From Halomonas sp. GFAJ-1 (GTDB lineage: Bacteria; Pseudomonadota; Gammaproteobacteria; Pseudomonadales; Halomonadaceae): a stretch of DNA of 64,000 bases. How positions within the stretch are numbered: the stretch's first letter is position 1; each line of letters begins with the position of its first letter. Shown one piece after another: positions 15,944 through 25,132 of the stretch. Made by a program: the position numbers and the translations under genes. The notes beneath the pieces were generated by a model. It had not been told where the DNA came from. It saw nothing but the letters and a program-made list of their open reading frames with translations, and ran no database searches. The stretch lies in assembly GCA_002966495.1 (NCBI GenBank), contig CP016490.1, positions 372,001-436,000 on the forward strand, written 5' to 3'.

Positions 15944-16404
15944 GTGAAGCAAAATATGAGATACCGACAGCTAACCCAGGGCCAACGATACCCAGTTTTT
16001 GCCTATCTTGAGACAGGTATTAGCCAGCGCCAGATCGCTAAAAACGTTGGTGTTCACAGCAGCACCATTAGCCGCGAGATAAAGCGCAACGGGCGAGCCC
16101 GTGGCTATACTCACACAGGACGAACGGCAAGTAGTCAGCGACGACGTGCCGCCTAGAAAGTGACAAAGCGACTGCCCAGCCTGATTCGCTGGGTAACAGG
16201 CCAACTGATGGACGAATGGAGTCCTCAGCAAATCAGTGGCTTTATGGCCAATGCCAGCGGGGCTTACGTGAGCCATCAGTGGGTAATCTCCCGAAAAACC
16301 AAGGTCCTCAAAAGTAGGATTTTCTGTAAGCTAAACGCAGGAGGGAATCGGGTGAAACTGCCTGACTCAAATAAAAAAGTCTTCAGGATAACCGGGGCGG
16401 TTCA
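15944..16404 (+). pseudogene. IS30-family transposase remnant, cut by an IS3-type end
   Basis: The frame starts MKQNMRYRQLTQGQRYPVF and continues GISQRQIAKNVGVHSSTISREIKRNG, the helix-turn-helix of IS30 transposases. A TAG at 16154-16156 interrupts it in frame, then SLIRWVTGQLMDEWSPQQISGF continues the IS30 pattern until about YVSHQW, where similarity stops. The catalytic DDE core is missing. The last 20 nt, 16385-16404, match the end of the IS3 element at 12901 at 17 of 20 positions, so the IS30 copy was probably truncated by a related IS3 element that has itself decayed. Confidence 0.75.
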
Positions 16405-16535
16405 ATACGAGAAAAACAGACAACGGAATTAAACGCCTGCCAGTGGCTCAAATCTCGTGTGCTTTTGCTTTTTCCTTGTTAAAAACAGCCATATAATAAT
16501 ATAAATTAAAATAATCGCTTAAGAGTCCCCCCAGC

Positions 16536-17804
16536 ATGTTCCCACGCTCTACCAAACATTTGAACGATGCGCTCAAGCAGCACACAGCATGTATTTACTT
16601 TTCACCCGACGGTACTATTCAAGATGCTAGCCCACTCTTCCTCAAAACGGTGGGCTACTCGATAGAAGAAGTTCGCGGTAAGCACCATCGTATGTTTTGC
16701 TTTACAGAAGATATTCAGGACGTGGCCTATGCGTCTTTTTGGGAAGCACTAGCAAAAGGTGAAAGCCAGCAAGGCCGCTTTCGCCGTGTCAATGCACATG
16801 GTGAAGAAATATGGCTGGAAGCAACCTACTTACCTGTTAGAAACCGTCGTGGCAATGTGGTGCGTGTATTTAAAATCGCCAACGATGTCACGACAAAACA
16901 TCAAAATGCGGCTCGTGAACGGGCCATCTTACAGGCACTTGATAACTCTATGGCAGTGATTGAATTCACTCCAGACGGTTATGTTATAGATGCCAATCGC
17001 AATTTTGAAAACACAATGGGCTACTCGCTTGTTGAGATTCGCGGCCAACATCATCGGCTGTTTTGCGATAATACCTTTTATCAGCAACACCCAAATTTTT
17101 GGGGAGAGCTTAGCAGTGGTGATTTTAAACAGGGCAAATTTCTCCGTTTAAATGCGCGTGGGCACGTTGTATGGCTTGAGGCCACGTACAACCCAATCAT
17201 AGGACCCGATGGTAACGTGGAAAAAGTGATTAAGTTTGCAACGGACATCACTCAAGAAATGCTTGCCTCTGAAGCGGCCAAAACAACGGTAGGTAGTGCA
17301 CGCACGTCGTCTAGCCAAACCGAACGTATTGCTCAAGAAGGCCTGGAGCATTTACAACAGGTTGTCTCCCACTTTCAACATGCTGATGACACCCTCAGTC
17401 AAGCACAAAGCCTGATTAATGCACTGAGCGCTCAGGCTGAACACATTAATAAAACAGCCAACACAATTGCTCAAATTGCCAGTCAAACTCATCTACTTTC
17501 CCTGAATGCTGCTGTGGAAGCGGCAAGAGCCGGAGAGCATGGGCGTGGATTTGCCGTCGTTGCTAATGAGGTTCGCCAGCTTGCCAAAGGCTCAGGCGAA
17601 GCGGTCAATGAAATTACCCGCGTGCTAAAAGAAAATAGCGCGTTGGTTAGCAATACTGCTAAAGCCATGCGACTCGTCGTTGAGCAAGGGCAAACCAGCC
17701 AAAAAAGCGTACAAGAAATTGAAGCGATTGTGACTGAGATTCTCCAGGGAGCACAGAGCGTCTCCAGCTCTATCGAACAACTAACACTGAGCCCGCCTCA
17801 TTAA
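16536..17804 (+). CDS. BdlA-like PAS-PAS methyl-accepting chemotaxis protein
   Basis: A 422-aa soluble chemoreceptor without membrane segments. Two PAS domains in tandem (~10-120 and ~130-240) have the repeated pattern GYSxEEVRGxHHRxFC and GRFRRVNAHGEEIWLEATY. The MCP signalling domain (~250-420) has the hairpin tip THLLSLNAAVEAARAGEHGRGFAVVANEVRQLA. Length and layout match BdlA, the Pseudomonas aeruginosa biofilm-dispersion receptor (417 aa, PAS-PAS-MCP), which lowers c-di-GMP upon dispersal cues. It stands next to several c-di-GMP enzymes here, which fits. Aer-type redox sensing is the alternative. No methyltransferase-docking pentapeptide is seen at the C-terminus. Confidence 0.88.
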   Translation: MFPRSTKHLNDALKQHTACIYFSPDGTIQDASPLFLKTVGYSIEEVRGKHHRMFCFTEDIQDVAYASFWEALAKGESQQGRFRRVNAHGEEIWLEATYLPVRNRRGNVVRVFKIANDVTTKHQNAARERAILQALDNSMAVIEFTPDGYVIDANRNFENTMGYSLVEIRGQHHRLFCDNTFYQQHPNFWGELSSGDFKQGKFLRLNARGHVVWLEATYNPIIGPDGNVEKVIKFATDITQEMLASEAAKTTVGSARTSSSQTERIAQEGLEHLQQVVSHFQHADDTLSQAQSLINALSAQAEHINKTANTIAQIASQTHLLSLNAAVEAARAGEHGRGFAVVANEVRQLAKGSGEAVNEITRVLKENSALVSNTAKAMRLVVEQGQTSQKSVQEIEAIVTEILQGAQSVSSSIEQLTLSPPH

Positions 17805-17974
17805 TAAGCAGTCCAACACCTATAGGCTGGCCTTTACGTCACTTGCCTCATCAATGCATAGCTATCACCCTGCCTACCTTACTTATCGAAATTAAGTAGA
17901 TGGCTTCACTAATTAGCGCAGCGCGTGTATACGAATAGCAGAAACACCATAACGATTCGTGTGGAGTAGGAAAA

Positions 17975-20900
17975 ATGACCGAGCTGTCGCAACACTTTTT
18001 TTTGACAGACCCCAGCCAGGTAGCACTTTTGCACGGCCACCATAATCATGGCCTTATGGTGCTGTCGATCCTGATTGCGGCGGGTGCTGCTTATGTTGCG
18101 CTTGCGTTGGCTGACAGTGCTAAGAGCAGAAACATGCGCAATATGCGTCAGCTGCCCATTCTGTCTGGTGCTATAGCGCTCGGCGCAGGGGTATGGTCAA
18201 TGCATTTTATAGGCATGATGGCCTTCCAGTTACCTATCCCTGTTAACTATGACTTCGCAGTCACTATTTTTTCCATGTTGCCAAGCTTCATTGCTGCTTG
18301 GTACACCCTCAACTTACTGTCGCGCGGAACCATTAACAGCACTCGCTTAATCCTGGGCGGAGTGGTGGTCGGATCTGGTATTGGCTTAATGCACTATAGC
18401 GGTATGGCCGCCATGATGATGGACGCCGAGCTTCGCTATAACCCATGGTGGTTTGCGCTTTCGATTATGGTGGCCATCGGGTTAGCGATGCTAGCACTAT
18501 GGATTAGCTTTGGCTTGCGAGAGCGCTTGAAGTTGCGTTCTAACCAAGTTCGTCTGATCGCCGCAGCAGTAATGGGGCTGGCAATTAGTAGTATGCATTA
18601 CACTGCCATGCATGCCGCCCTATTCGTGGGCTTCGTTCCAGACAATATATCCATAGATGGGCACGCGCAAAGCAACTTAGCGTTGCTGGTAGCGCTGGTT
18701 GCAATCGTCATCGGGTTATTGGTAGCAGGGTTAAATGCCCTAGTAGGCTACCGCCGACTCTACATGAAAAGCAGCGAAACAACGGCGCGACTTCAAGCGA
18801 TTTTTGATACCGCCGTGGATGGTCTGATTACTATTTCTGAAGAGGGCATCATTCTCAGTTACAACAAAGCCGCTGAGCGCATCCTCGGCTATAAGGCGGA
18901 GCAGGTAGTCGGTTGTAATGTTAGCGTGCTTACCCCCGAACCACACCGAAGCCATCACGATAACTACTTGAAGCACTACCTGCACACGGGCGATGCCAAA
19001 ATTATTGGTACTGGCCGGGAAGTAGAAGCTGTTCACCAAGATGGCCATATAGTGCCAATCCGGCTTGCTATCGGTGAGTCTAAGCTACATGGCCGTAGCA
19101 CCTTTGTGGGGTTTATTACCGATATTTCTGAGCGCTATGCCATGGAAAAGGCCTTGCAGCAGCGCGAAGAGCAGTACCGCACGCTAATGGCCAATATACC
19201 AGGGAGCACCTTCCGTTGCCGTGACGATGCACACTGGTCTGTGGTGTTTGTTAGCGAGGCCATAGAGAAGTTAACTGGGTGGACAGCGCACGAATTTATG
19301 TCCGGCAAGGTCTCTTTTAGCGGTTTGATTCACCCTGATGACATACCGAACATTAAAGAAAACCTGCAACACGCCATGGACGAAAAGCGGTCGTACAGCA
19401 TCGAATATCGCATGCGTAATAAAGAGGGCCAATATCGCTGGGTGTCAGAATCAGCCACTGGCGTCTGGGTAGAAGATGAGCTGCAGTTTATTGACGGTGT
19501 CTTACTGGACTTAACCGATCGTAAGCTGATGGAGCAGGATCTGGTAACGGCCAAGAATCGTGCCGAGCAAGCAGCTGAAGCCAAAAGTGCGTTCCTAGCC
19601 AATATGAGTCATGAAATTCGCACGCCGATGAACGCCATTATAGGCTTTACCGATCTGTTACTTGATAGCCAGTTGGAACGTGAACAAAAACAGCATCTAA
19701 CAACCGTGCGAAGCTCTGCGCGCTCCTTATTGAGTTTGCTCAATGATATTTTAGATACCGCAAAACTGGAAAGCGGTGCCACCGAATTAGAAACAGCCGA
19801 CTTCTCGCTGCGCTCCATCTGTGAACTTCTTACCTCTTCCTTTAAGATCACCGCAGATAAAAAAGGGCTGGAGCTGCACCTGGATTACCCTGATAGCGTG
19901 AGTGATTTCTTTCAAGGTGATGGGCTACGTGTTCAACAGATCATCACCAATTTATTATCCAACGCTGTTAAGTTCACCGAACAGGGAGAGGTACTGGTTA
20001 AGGTTCGCCACGATGAAAACATGGTACATATCAGCGTACATGACTCTGGTATTGGTATTTCAAAAGATCGGCTAGAGAAAATTTTTGACCCCTTCTCCCA
20101 AGCGGATGCCAGCATAACGCGCCGCTATGGCGGCACTGGGCTTGGCACTACGATCGCCCGGCAGTTGGCCGCACGCATGAAGGGGAGAATTGAGGTTGAC
20201 AGTAAAGAGGGGCGCGGCTCGATTTTCACTGTTTCTTTACCACTTCCTATCGGCAAACCTGTCCAGCCACAACTTGATCAACAACCCGAACCAGATTTAC
20301 CGCCATTGCATATCCTGGTCGCTGATGATGTGCCACAAAATGTACAGCTACTGCAGGGAATGCTGCAGCGCCGGGGCCACCAAGTCGATACGGCGACCGA
20401 CGGTAAGCAAGCGCTGGAGCGGTCGACGGCAGAGCGCTACGATATTGTACTGATGGATGTCCATATGCCGAACATGGATGGTCACACAGCCACCAAAGCG
20501 ATTCGTAGCTGGGAGCAAGAACAAGGACACCCGCGCCTACCCGTGATTGCTTTGACCGCCAGCATTATGGAACAAGATCGGGAACAAGCACATGCAGCTG
20601 GCATGGACGGTTTTGCGACCAAGCCCATCGATGCGTCGCTGCTGATGCAGGAAATCGCTCGAGTCATTGGCTTGCAGGCCGCACAGAAACCTGTGCCGCA
20701 AACACCAGTAGCAGACAGTAAGAAAACATTAATTGACTGGCAGCGCGGCACTCAGCTTTGGGGAGATGTGCAACAGCACTGGCAGGCCATCAAGACCTTT
20801 ATTGCAGAACCTCGTAACCAGCCATCGGTGCTATTAGCGACTGGGCAACCAACCCTGGTCGATATCAAAAGTTATGGCCATCGACTGCGGGGAGGCGCTG

Positions 20901-21271
20901 CCAATTTGGCGCTGACCAAGCTGGTAGCTATCGCTACCGAGCTAGAGCAAGCAAACCTAGAAAAACATAAGCACTTCATCAAACAGATTGAGCAGTGTTT
21001 TGAGGAGATCGAACAGGCCTTACAACAGAACAGGCCAGACACTAGCGAATCGTCAGCGCCTGATGCTGCCACGCCTGCTTCTGCGACTGAGCTTGACGTG
21101 GAGCAACTGATTAAGCAATTGCAGCAGGGAGAAGCGCCCGCTCAGAAAATGCAAGCCCTAGAACAGCGGGTACCCGCAGAGCTTTACTCACGCTTGATTG
21201 AGGCCGTCAATAATTTTGAGCCAGAGCAAGCCGCTGCCTTGTTAGCCGAATACATGTCATCAAACGAGTAA
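17975..21271 (+). CDS. MHYT-domain hybrid sensor histidine kinase with REC and Hpt
   Basis: 1098 aa. Order: a seven-helix MHYT membrane sensor (~20-260) with the three signature motifs MHFIGM, MHYSGM and MHYTAM, thought to bind a metal and sense O2, CO or NO; PAS (~265-385); PAS with PAC (~400-525); HisKA with H in ANMSHEIRTPMNAIIGF; HATPase (GTGLGTTIARQL); REC with acceptor Asp in VLMDVHMPNMDG; and a C-terminal Hpt-like domain with H in GHRLRGGAANLAL. It thus holds a full internal phosphorelay. The next gene (REC-HD-GYP) starts about 50 bp downstream and is the likely recipient of its phosphate. GGAGTAGG before the ATG is a good ribosome-binding site. Confidence 0.92.
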   Translation: MTELSQHFFLTDPSQVALLHGHHNHGLMVLSILIAAGAAYVALALADSAKSRNMRNMRQLPILSGAIALGAGVWSMHFIGMMAFQLPIPVNYDFAVTIFSMLPSFIAAWYTLNLLSRGTINSTRLILGGVVVGSGIGLMHYSGMAAMMMDAELRYNPWWFALSIMVAIGLAMLALWISFGLRERLKLRSNQVRLIAAAVMGLAISSMHYTAMHAALFVGFVPDNISIDGHAQSNLALLVALVAIVIGLLVAGLNALVGYRRLYMKSSETTARLQAIFDTAVDGLITISEEGIILSYNKAAERILGYKAEQVVGCNVSVLTPEPHRSHHDNYLKHYLHTGDAKIIGTGREVEAVHQDGHIVPIRLAIGESKLHGRSTFVGFITDISERYAMEKALQQREEQYRTLMANIPGSTFRCRDDAHWSVVFVSEAIEKLTGWTAHEFMSGKVSFSGLIHPDDIPNIKENLQHAMDEKRSYSIEYRMRNKEGQYRWVSESATGVWVEDELQFIDGVLLDLTDRKLMEQDLVTAKNRAEQAAEAKSAFLANMSHEIRTPMNAIIGFTDLLLDSQLEREQKQHLTTVRSSARSLLSLLNDILDTAKLESGATELETADFSLRSICELLTSSFKITADKKGLELHLDYPDSVSDFFQGDGLRVQQIITNLLSNAVKFTEQGEVLVKVRHDENMVHISVHDSGIGISKDRLEKIFDPFSQADASITRRYGGTGLGTTIARQLAARMKGRIEVDSKEGRGSIFTVSLPLPIGKPVQPQLDQQPEPDLPPLHILVADDVPQNVQLLQGMLQRRGHQVDTATDGKQALERSTAERYDIVLMDVHMPNMDGHTATKAIRSWEQEQGHPRLPVIALTASIMEQDREQAHAAGMDGFATKPIDASLLMQEIARVIGLQAAQKPVPQTPVADSKKTLIDWQRGTQLWGDVQQHWQAIKTFIAEPRNQPSVLLATGQPTLVDIKSYGHRLRGGAANLALTKLVAIATELEQANLEKHKHFIKQIEQCFEEIEQALQQNRPDTSESSAPDAATPASATELDVEQLIKQLQQGEAPAQKMQALEQRVPAELYSRLIEAVNNFEPEQAAALLAEYMSSNE

Positions 21272-21322
21272 GATGCTGAGCTTCAATTTTCTTTGGCACC
21301 GCTTAGTATGAACGGGATAGCA

Positions 21323-22318
21323 ATGACTGAGTTAAAAACACTACTGTTAGTTGATGATGAGCCGATCAATCTACAGGTGCTTCAGAACATTCTGAACAGC
21401 AGCTATCGACTGCTATTCGCTAAAAATGGCGAGCGTGCGCTGCAATTGGCCCGTGAACAGCATCCAGACTTAATCCTATTGGATGTGATGATGCCAGGCC
21501 TAAGTGGACATCAGGTATGCCAGCAATTAAAAACCGAACCCCACACTGCAGATATACCGGTGATATTTGTCACTGCTTTGTCTGATCCGCAGGATGAAGC
21601 AAAAGGCCTTGAGCTCGGCGCAGTAGATTATGTGACTAAACCGGTTAGCGCTCCAGTAGTCAAAGCCAGAGTCAAGAATCATTTGTCGCTGGTACGGTTA
21701 GATGAGCTTAAACAAACCCGGCTCGCAGTGGTGCAAAGGCTAGGCCGTGCCGCAGAATATAAAGACAACGAAACTGGCCTGCATGTCATTCGCATGAGCC
21801 TTTACACTCAGTTACTAGCCCTACGCCTAGGGTTTAGTGAAGCTGCCGCAGAAGAACTTTTGAATGCCGCCCCTATGCATGACGTTGGAAAAATAGGTAT
21901 TCCTGATGCCATTTTAAGAAAACCGGGACCGCTTGATGCTGATGAGTGGCGCGTTATGCAAAGTCACACCGCCATAGGCGCGGAAATTCTTGGTGATGAC
22001 GATTCAACATTGATGACATTAGCCCGTAGCATTGCGCTTTATCATCATGAAAAGTGGGATGGCAGTGGCTACCCCAAGGGGATTAAGGGCGAAGACATTC
22101 CTATCGAAGCGCGCATTGTGGCATTGGCCGATGTATTCGATGCCCTGACGAGTGAGCGTCCTTATAAAAAAGCCTGGGCCGTAGAGGATGCAGTGGCATT
22201 AATCGAAAAAGAGCGCGGCCATCATTTTGACCCAGACATCGTCGATGCATTTCTACAAAGCTTGCCAGAGTTGCTAGCGATTAAAGATCAGTGGCAACAA
22301 GAAGCACCCAAAAGTTAA
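21323..22318 (+). CDS. REC-HD-GYP response regulator (c-di-GMP phosphodiesterase)
   Basis: The REC domain (~1-125) has LLVDDEP, acceptor Asp in LILLDVMMPGLSG and Lys in VTKPV. The HD-GYP domain (~150-325) keeps the metal-binding HD (MHDVGKIGIPDAIL), a further HH in YHHEKWDGSGYPKG with the GYP motif, and IVALADVFDALTSERPYK. HD-GYP proteins of this kind hydrolyse c-di-GMP to GMP or pGpG. The frame is open from an ATG at 21293, but the ATG at 21323, preceded by GGGATAGCA, gives the usual family start TELKTLLLVDDEP. Position directly after the MHYT hybrid kinase points to one phosphorelay whose output is c-di-GMP breakdown. Confidence 0.93.
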   Translation: MTELKTLLLVDDEPINLQVLQNILNSSYRLLFAKNGERALQLAREQHPDLILLDVMMPGLSGHQVCQQLKTEPHTADIPVIFVTALSDPQDEAKGLELGAVDYVTKPVSAPVVKARVKNHLSLVRLDELKQTRLAVVQRLGRAAEYKDNETGLHVIRMSLYTQLLALRLGFSEAAAEELLNAAPMHDVGKIGIPDAILRKPGPLDADEWRVMQSHTAIGAEILGDDDSTLMTLARSIALYHHEKWDGSGYPKGIKGEDIPIEARIVALADVFDALTSERPYKKAWAVEDAVALIEKERGHHFDPDIVDAFLQSLPELLAIKDQWQQEAPKS

Positions 22319-22578
22319 GGCAGTGCCATCAACAACGCATTACTGTGTCGCCACTCAATCAGAAAGTGGCGTCGTCCAACGCAGGATGGGCACATCAGTC
22401 TTTGATCTATGTGCCCCCGGACGTTAGTAGCATAGAGAGTGCAGAAACCTGGGGGCCATTACAACCCAGTATGGAACTCCAGCGCTTAACATCATAGACT
22501 CAGTATATTGAGGTGAAAAAGTATGGGATGCCCCTGACCAGCTCTTAAAGTGGTTAGGTTATAGCCAGAGGGAGTGCA

Positions 22579-25023
22579 ATGAGCGATTCAAACAACCACA
22601 AAATGGAACAGCTACTCTCTGCATATAGAGAGCGCCTAATGCTCTATAAAACAGAACTTGAAGCCCTTTGGCAGACAGCCGATCATGACGTTAGAAGCGT
22701 TCAACATATAATGAGCATTGCCCATAAGCTGAACGGCTCTGGAAAAGCTTATGGCCTTGTGGAGCTGTCCCAGTTGGCACGCGAGCTAGAGCAAGCATGT
22801 GAGACTGCAAAGGCTCTCTCCCTCAGAGAGCTAAGGGCAAGCTTATCAATCCCGATACACGCTTTACTAGCGACTCTTGAGCGTGAAACGATTGCACGAC
22901 ACAGCAATCGCGCGCCAAATTGCCAGCCGAACAGTGCGCTTCAGGTAAACGATACTTCAAATACCATTGATATCTTATTGATAGATGACGACCCTGATTT
23001 TTCGAATCAGTTGAGCGAAGTACTTAGCCAATATGGCTATCAGGCTCATTGCCAAGATGATATTACGCAGTTAGATCAAGCTATCGCAGACTATGACCCC
23101 GTGGCTTTGATTGTTGATATGGACTTTTCCGGCCAGCGCTTTGCCGGTGCCAATCACGTCAGTAGCTGGCGTCAAAGCAGTGGCGCTCCATTACCTGTTT
23201 TTTTCGTGTCTGGGTATGACTCTTTTGAGCTACGCCTCGCATCAGTTAGGGCCGGAGGAACGCACTACCTTCGAAAGCCTCTGGACATACCTAAGCTGGT
23301 CTCGCTGCTCAATTCAGAATTAAACATTGCCCCAAGCGAGCCTTATCGCGTGATGTTAGTCGACGATGACAATGACTTACTCAAACTCTATGACGAGTTT
23401 TTAACTAACGCAGGTTATAACGTCACTATCGCCACCAGTGCTCAGGATGCATTAAGGCTATTAGAACAAAGCCACCCAGAACTGATATTAATAGACGTAT
23501 ATATGCCTGGCTGTAACGGCATTGAGCTCGGTAAAATCATCCGCCAGCATGAAGAGTTTGCAACTATACCGCTGTTATTCATGTCTGCGGCAGCGGATAC
23601 CGATATGCAATTAGCCTGTGCTCGGTTAGCTAACGATGAGTTTATCAATAAGCCCATCGAGTTATGGCGTTTATTAATGGTCGTCAAGTCGAGAGTTAAG
23701 AAAGGGCGCCACCTGCGCTCCCACATAGGCACATTGACTGTCGCTGATGCACAAGCTGCTCATGACTCACTGACAGCGTTGCCCAAACTTGCTAGCTTGC
23801 TGCGTGATATTGAAAAAGCACTGCCAAGCCAAACGCCAGAAAACGTAATAGCGGTTGCGAAAATCGACATTCGTGACTTTCACACTATTAACAACCTCCA
23901 CGGCTATTATTTTGGCGATGAAGTCTTACAGCGACTTACCTGGGAGTTAACCCAGCGTATAAACCCAGGCGATACGCTATATCGGGAAAGCGGAGATGAA
24001 TTTCTGCTTCTAACCCAAGCGCATACAAACCAAGCATCTGTAGAGCGCTATATTAGCAGCCTTATAAAGGCTATCGAGGACGCTCAAATAGTGTCGAAGC
24101 ACGGCATGATGGTTCTTACAGCAGACGTGGGCGTCGTGTTTTCTACAAAAAACAGCACCGCAGGAGAGCTACTCGACCATGCCGACATGGCGATTTTTAA
24201 AGCAAAGAAATCACCCACTGCAGAGGTCTGCTATTTTGATGAAGCTCTAAAGCAGGCTCAAAAGCAATGTTTCCTTTTAGAAAACGCAATTCAAAAAGGG
24301 CTTGCTAATGATCAGTTTATCGCCGTGTATCAACCAATTTACCAGGTAAACGACAATAAACTCGCTGGTTTTGAGGCCTTAGCCCGCTGGCAACACCCCG
24401 AGAGAGGGCTGCTTGGCCCAGGCGAATTTATTCCTTTGATGGAAGAGAAAGGCCTAATATCTCGTCTTACCTACCAGATGTTAACGCAGGCATTATCACA
24501 GTGCGCTACTTGGCATCGTAAGCACCCTCATTTGTTTATGTCGCTTAACCTGTCTGCTAGAGATATCCAGAAACCACTATTTTTAGATCATCTAACATCC
24601 TTATTGTCCCATTACCAGCTAAACCCATCTCGTATTGTGCTAGAGATAACAGAATCCCTACTGCTTTTCGACTGGCAACAGGCGAGTTACCTGCTTCGGC
24701 AACTCGGAGATTTAGGTGTTCAGCTAGCACTGGATGATTTTGGCACCGGATACAGTTCATTAAGCTACTTACAACGCATTGATGCCGCCAAGTTAAAAAT
24801 AGACCGAAGCTTCATACATCAATGGTCTTTGACGGGCGATGCACGACTGTTACAAACCATGGTGCAGTTAGGCAAGACAATGAATATGTCTATCATCGCT
24901 GAGGGTGTAGAAAAAACAGAAGAGTTGTCATTTTTACGTCAGCTAGGCTGCGATCAGTACCAGGGCTTCTTGGCCGCTAAACCTATGATGGCAGAAGAAA
25001 TAGAGCAAACGCACTGGGCCTAG
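22579..25023 (+). CDS. Hpt-REC-REC-GGDEF*-EAL protein (predicted c-di-GMP phosphodiesterase)
   Basis: 814 aa. Hpt (~1-105, H in IAHKLNGSGKAYGL), REC1 (~130-250, LLIDDDPDF, acceptor in LIVDMDFSG), REC2 (~255-375, LVDDDND, acceptor in LILIDVYMPGCNG, Lys in INKPIE), GGDEF (~390-555) and EAL (~560-810). The GGDEF motif reads SGDEF, so cyclase activity is doubtful. The EAL domain keeps all the usual catalytic residues: EALARW, SLNLSARD, EITESLL, DDFGTGYSS, KIDRSF, EGVEK and the final QGF. It should therefore degrade c-di-GMP. GAGGGAGTGCA precedes the ATG. Its Hpt-REC-REC head has the same order as the cyclase at 30984-32660. Confidence 0.92.
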   Translation: MSDSNNHKMEQLLSAYRERLMLYKTELEALWQTADHDVRSVQHIMSIAHKLNGSGKAYGLVELSQLARELEQACETAKALSLRELRASLSIPIHALLATLERETIARHSNRAPNCQPNSALQVNDTSNTIDILLIDDDPDFSNQLSEVLSQYGYQAHCQDDITQLDQAIADYDPVALIVDMDFSGQRFAGANHVSSWRQSSGAPLPVFFVSGYDSFELRLASVRAGGTHYLRKPLDIPKLVSLLNSELNIAPSEPYRVMLVDDDNDLLKLYDEFLTNAGYNVTIATSAQDALRLLEQSHPELILIDVYMPGCNGIELGKIIRQHEEFATIPLLFMSAAADTDMQLACARLANDEFINKPIELWRLLMVVKSRVKKGRHLRSHIGTLTVADAQAAHDSLTALPKLASLLRDIEKALPSQTPENVIAVAKIDIRDFHTINNLHGYYFGDEVLQRLTWELTQRINPGDTLYRESGDEFLLLTQAHTNQASVERYISSLIKAIEDAQIVSKHGMMVLTADVGVVFSTKNSTAGELLDHADMAIFKAKKSPTAEVCYFDEALKQAQKQCFLLENAIQKGLANDQFIAVYQPIYQVNDNKLAGFEALARWQHPERGLLGPGEFIPLMEEKGLISRLTYQMLTQALSQCATWHRKHPHLFMSLNLSARDIQKPLFLDHLTSLLSHYQLNPSRIVLEITESLLLFDWQQASYLLRQLGDLGVQLALDDFGTGYSSLSYLQRIDAAKLKIDRSFIHQWSLTGDARLLQTMVQLGKTMNMSIIAEGVEKTEELSFLRQLGCDQYQGFLAAKPMMAEEIEQTHWA

Positions 25024-25081
25024 CGAAATAACTGCCCTTTAAACCCTAACCATTGTGCAGCTAATGACATAATTCAAATGC

Positions 25082-25110
25082 GGCCTAGTGCACATCGCGC
25101 ACACTAGGCC
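25082..25110. terminator. Bidirectional hairpin between convergent operons
   Basis: A perfect 9-bp inverted repeat, GGCCTAGTG and CACTAGGCC, with an 11-nt loop lies between the stop codons of two convergent genes. There is no long T run, so strength is uncertain. Confidence 0.6.
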
Positions 25111-25132
25111 ACTTTATAGCGGCTAGAAAAAA

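Noticed and set aside
15944..16432. Working IS30 element
   Set aside because: In-frame TAG, missing catalytic core and no terminal repeats show it is a remnant.
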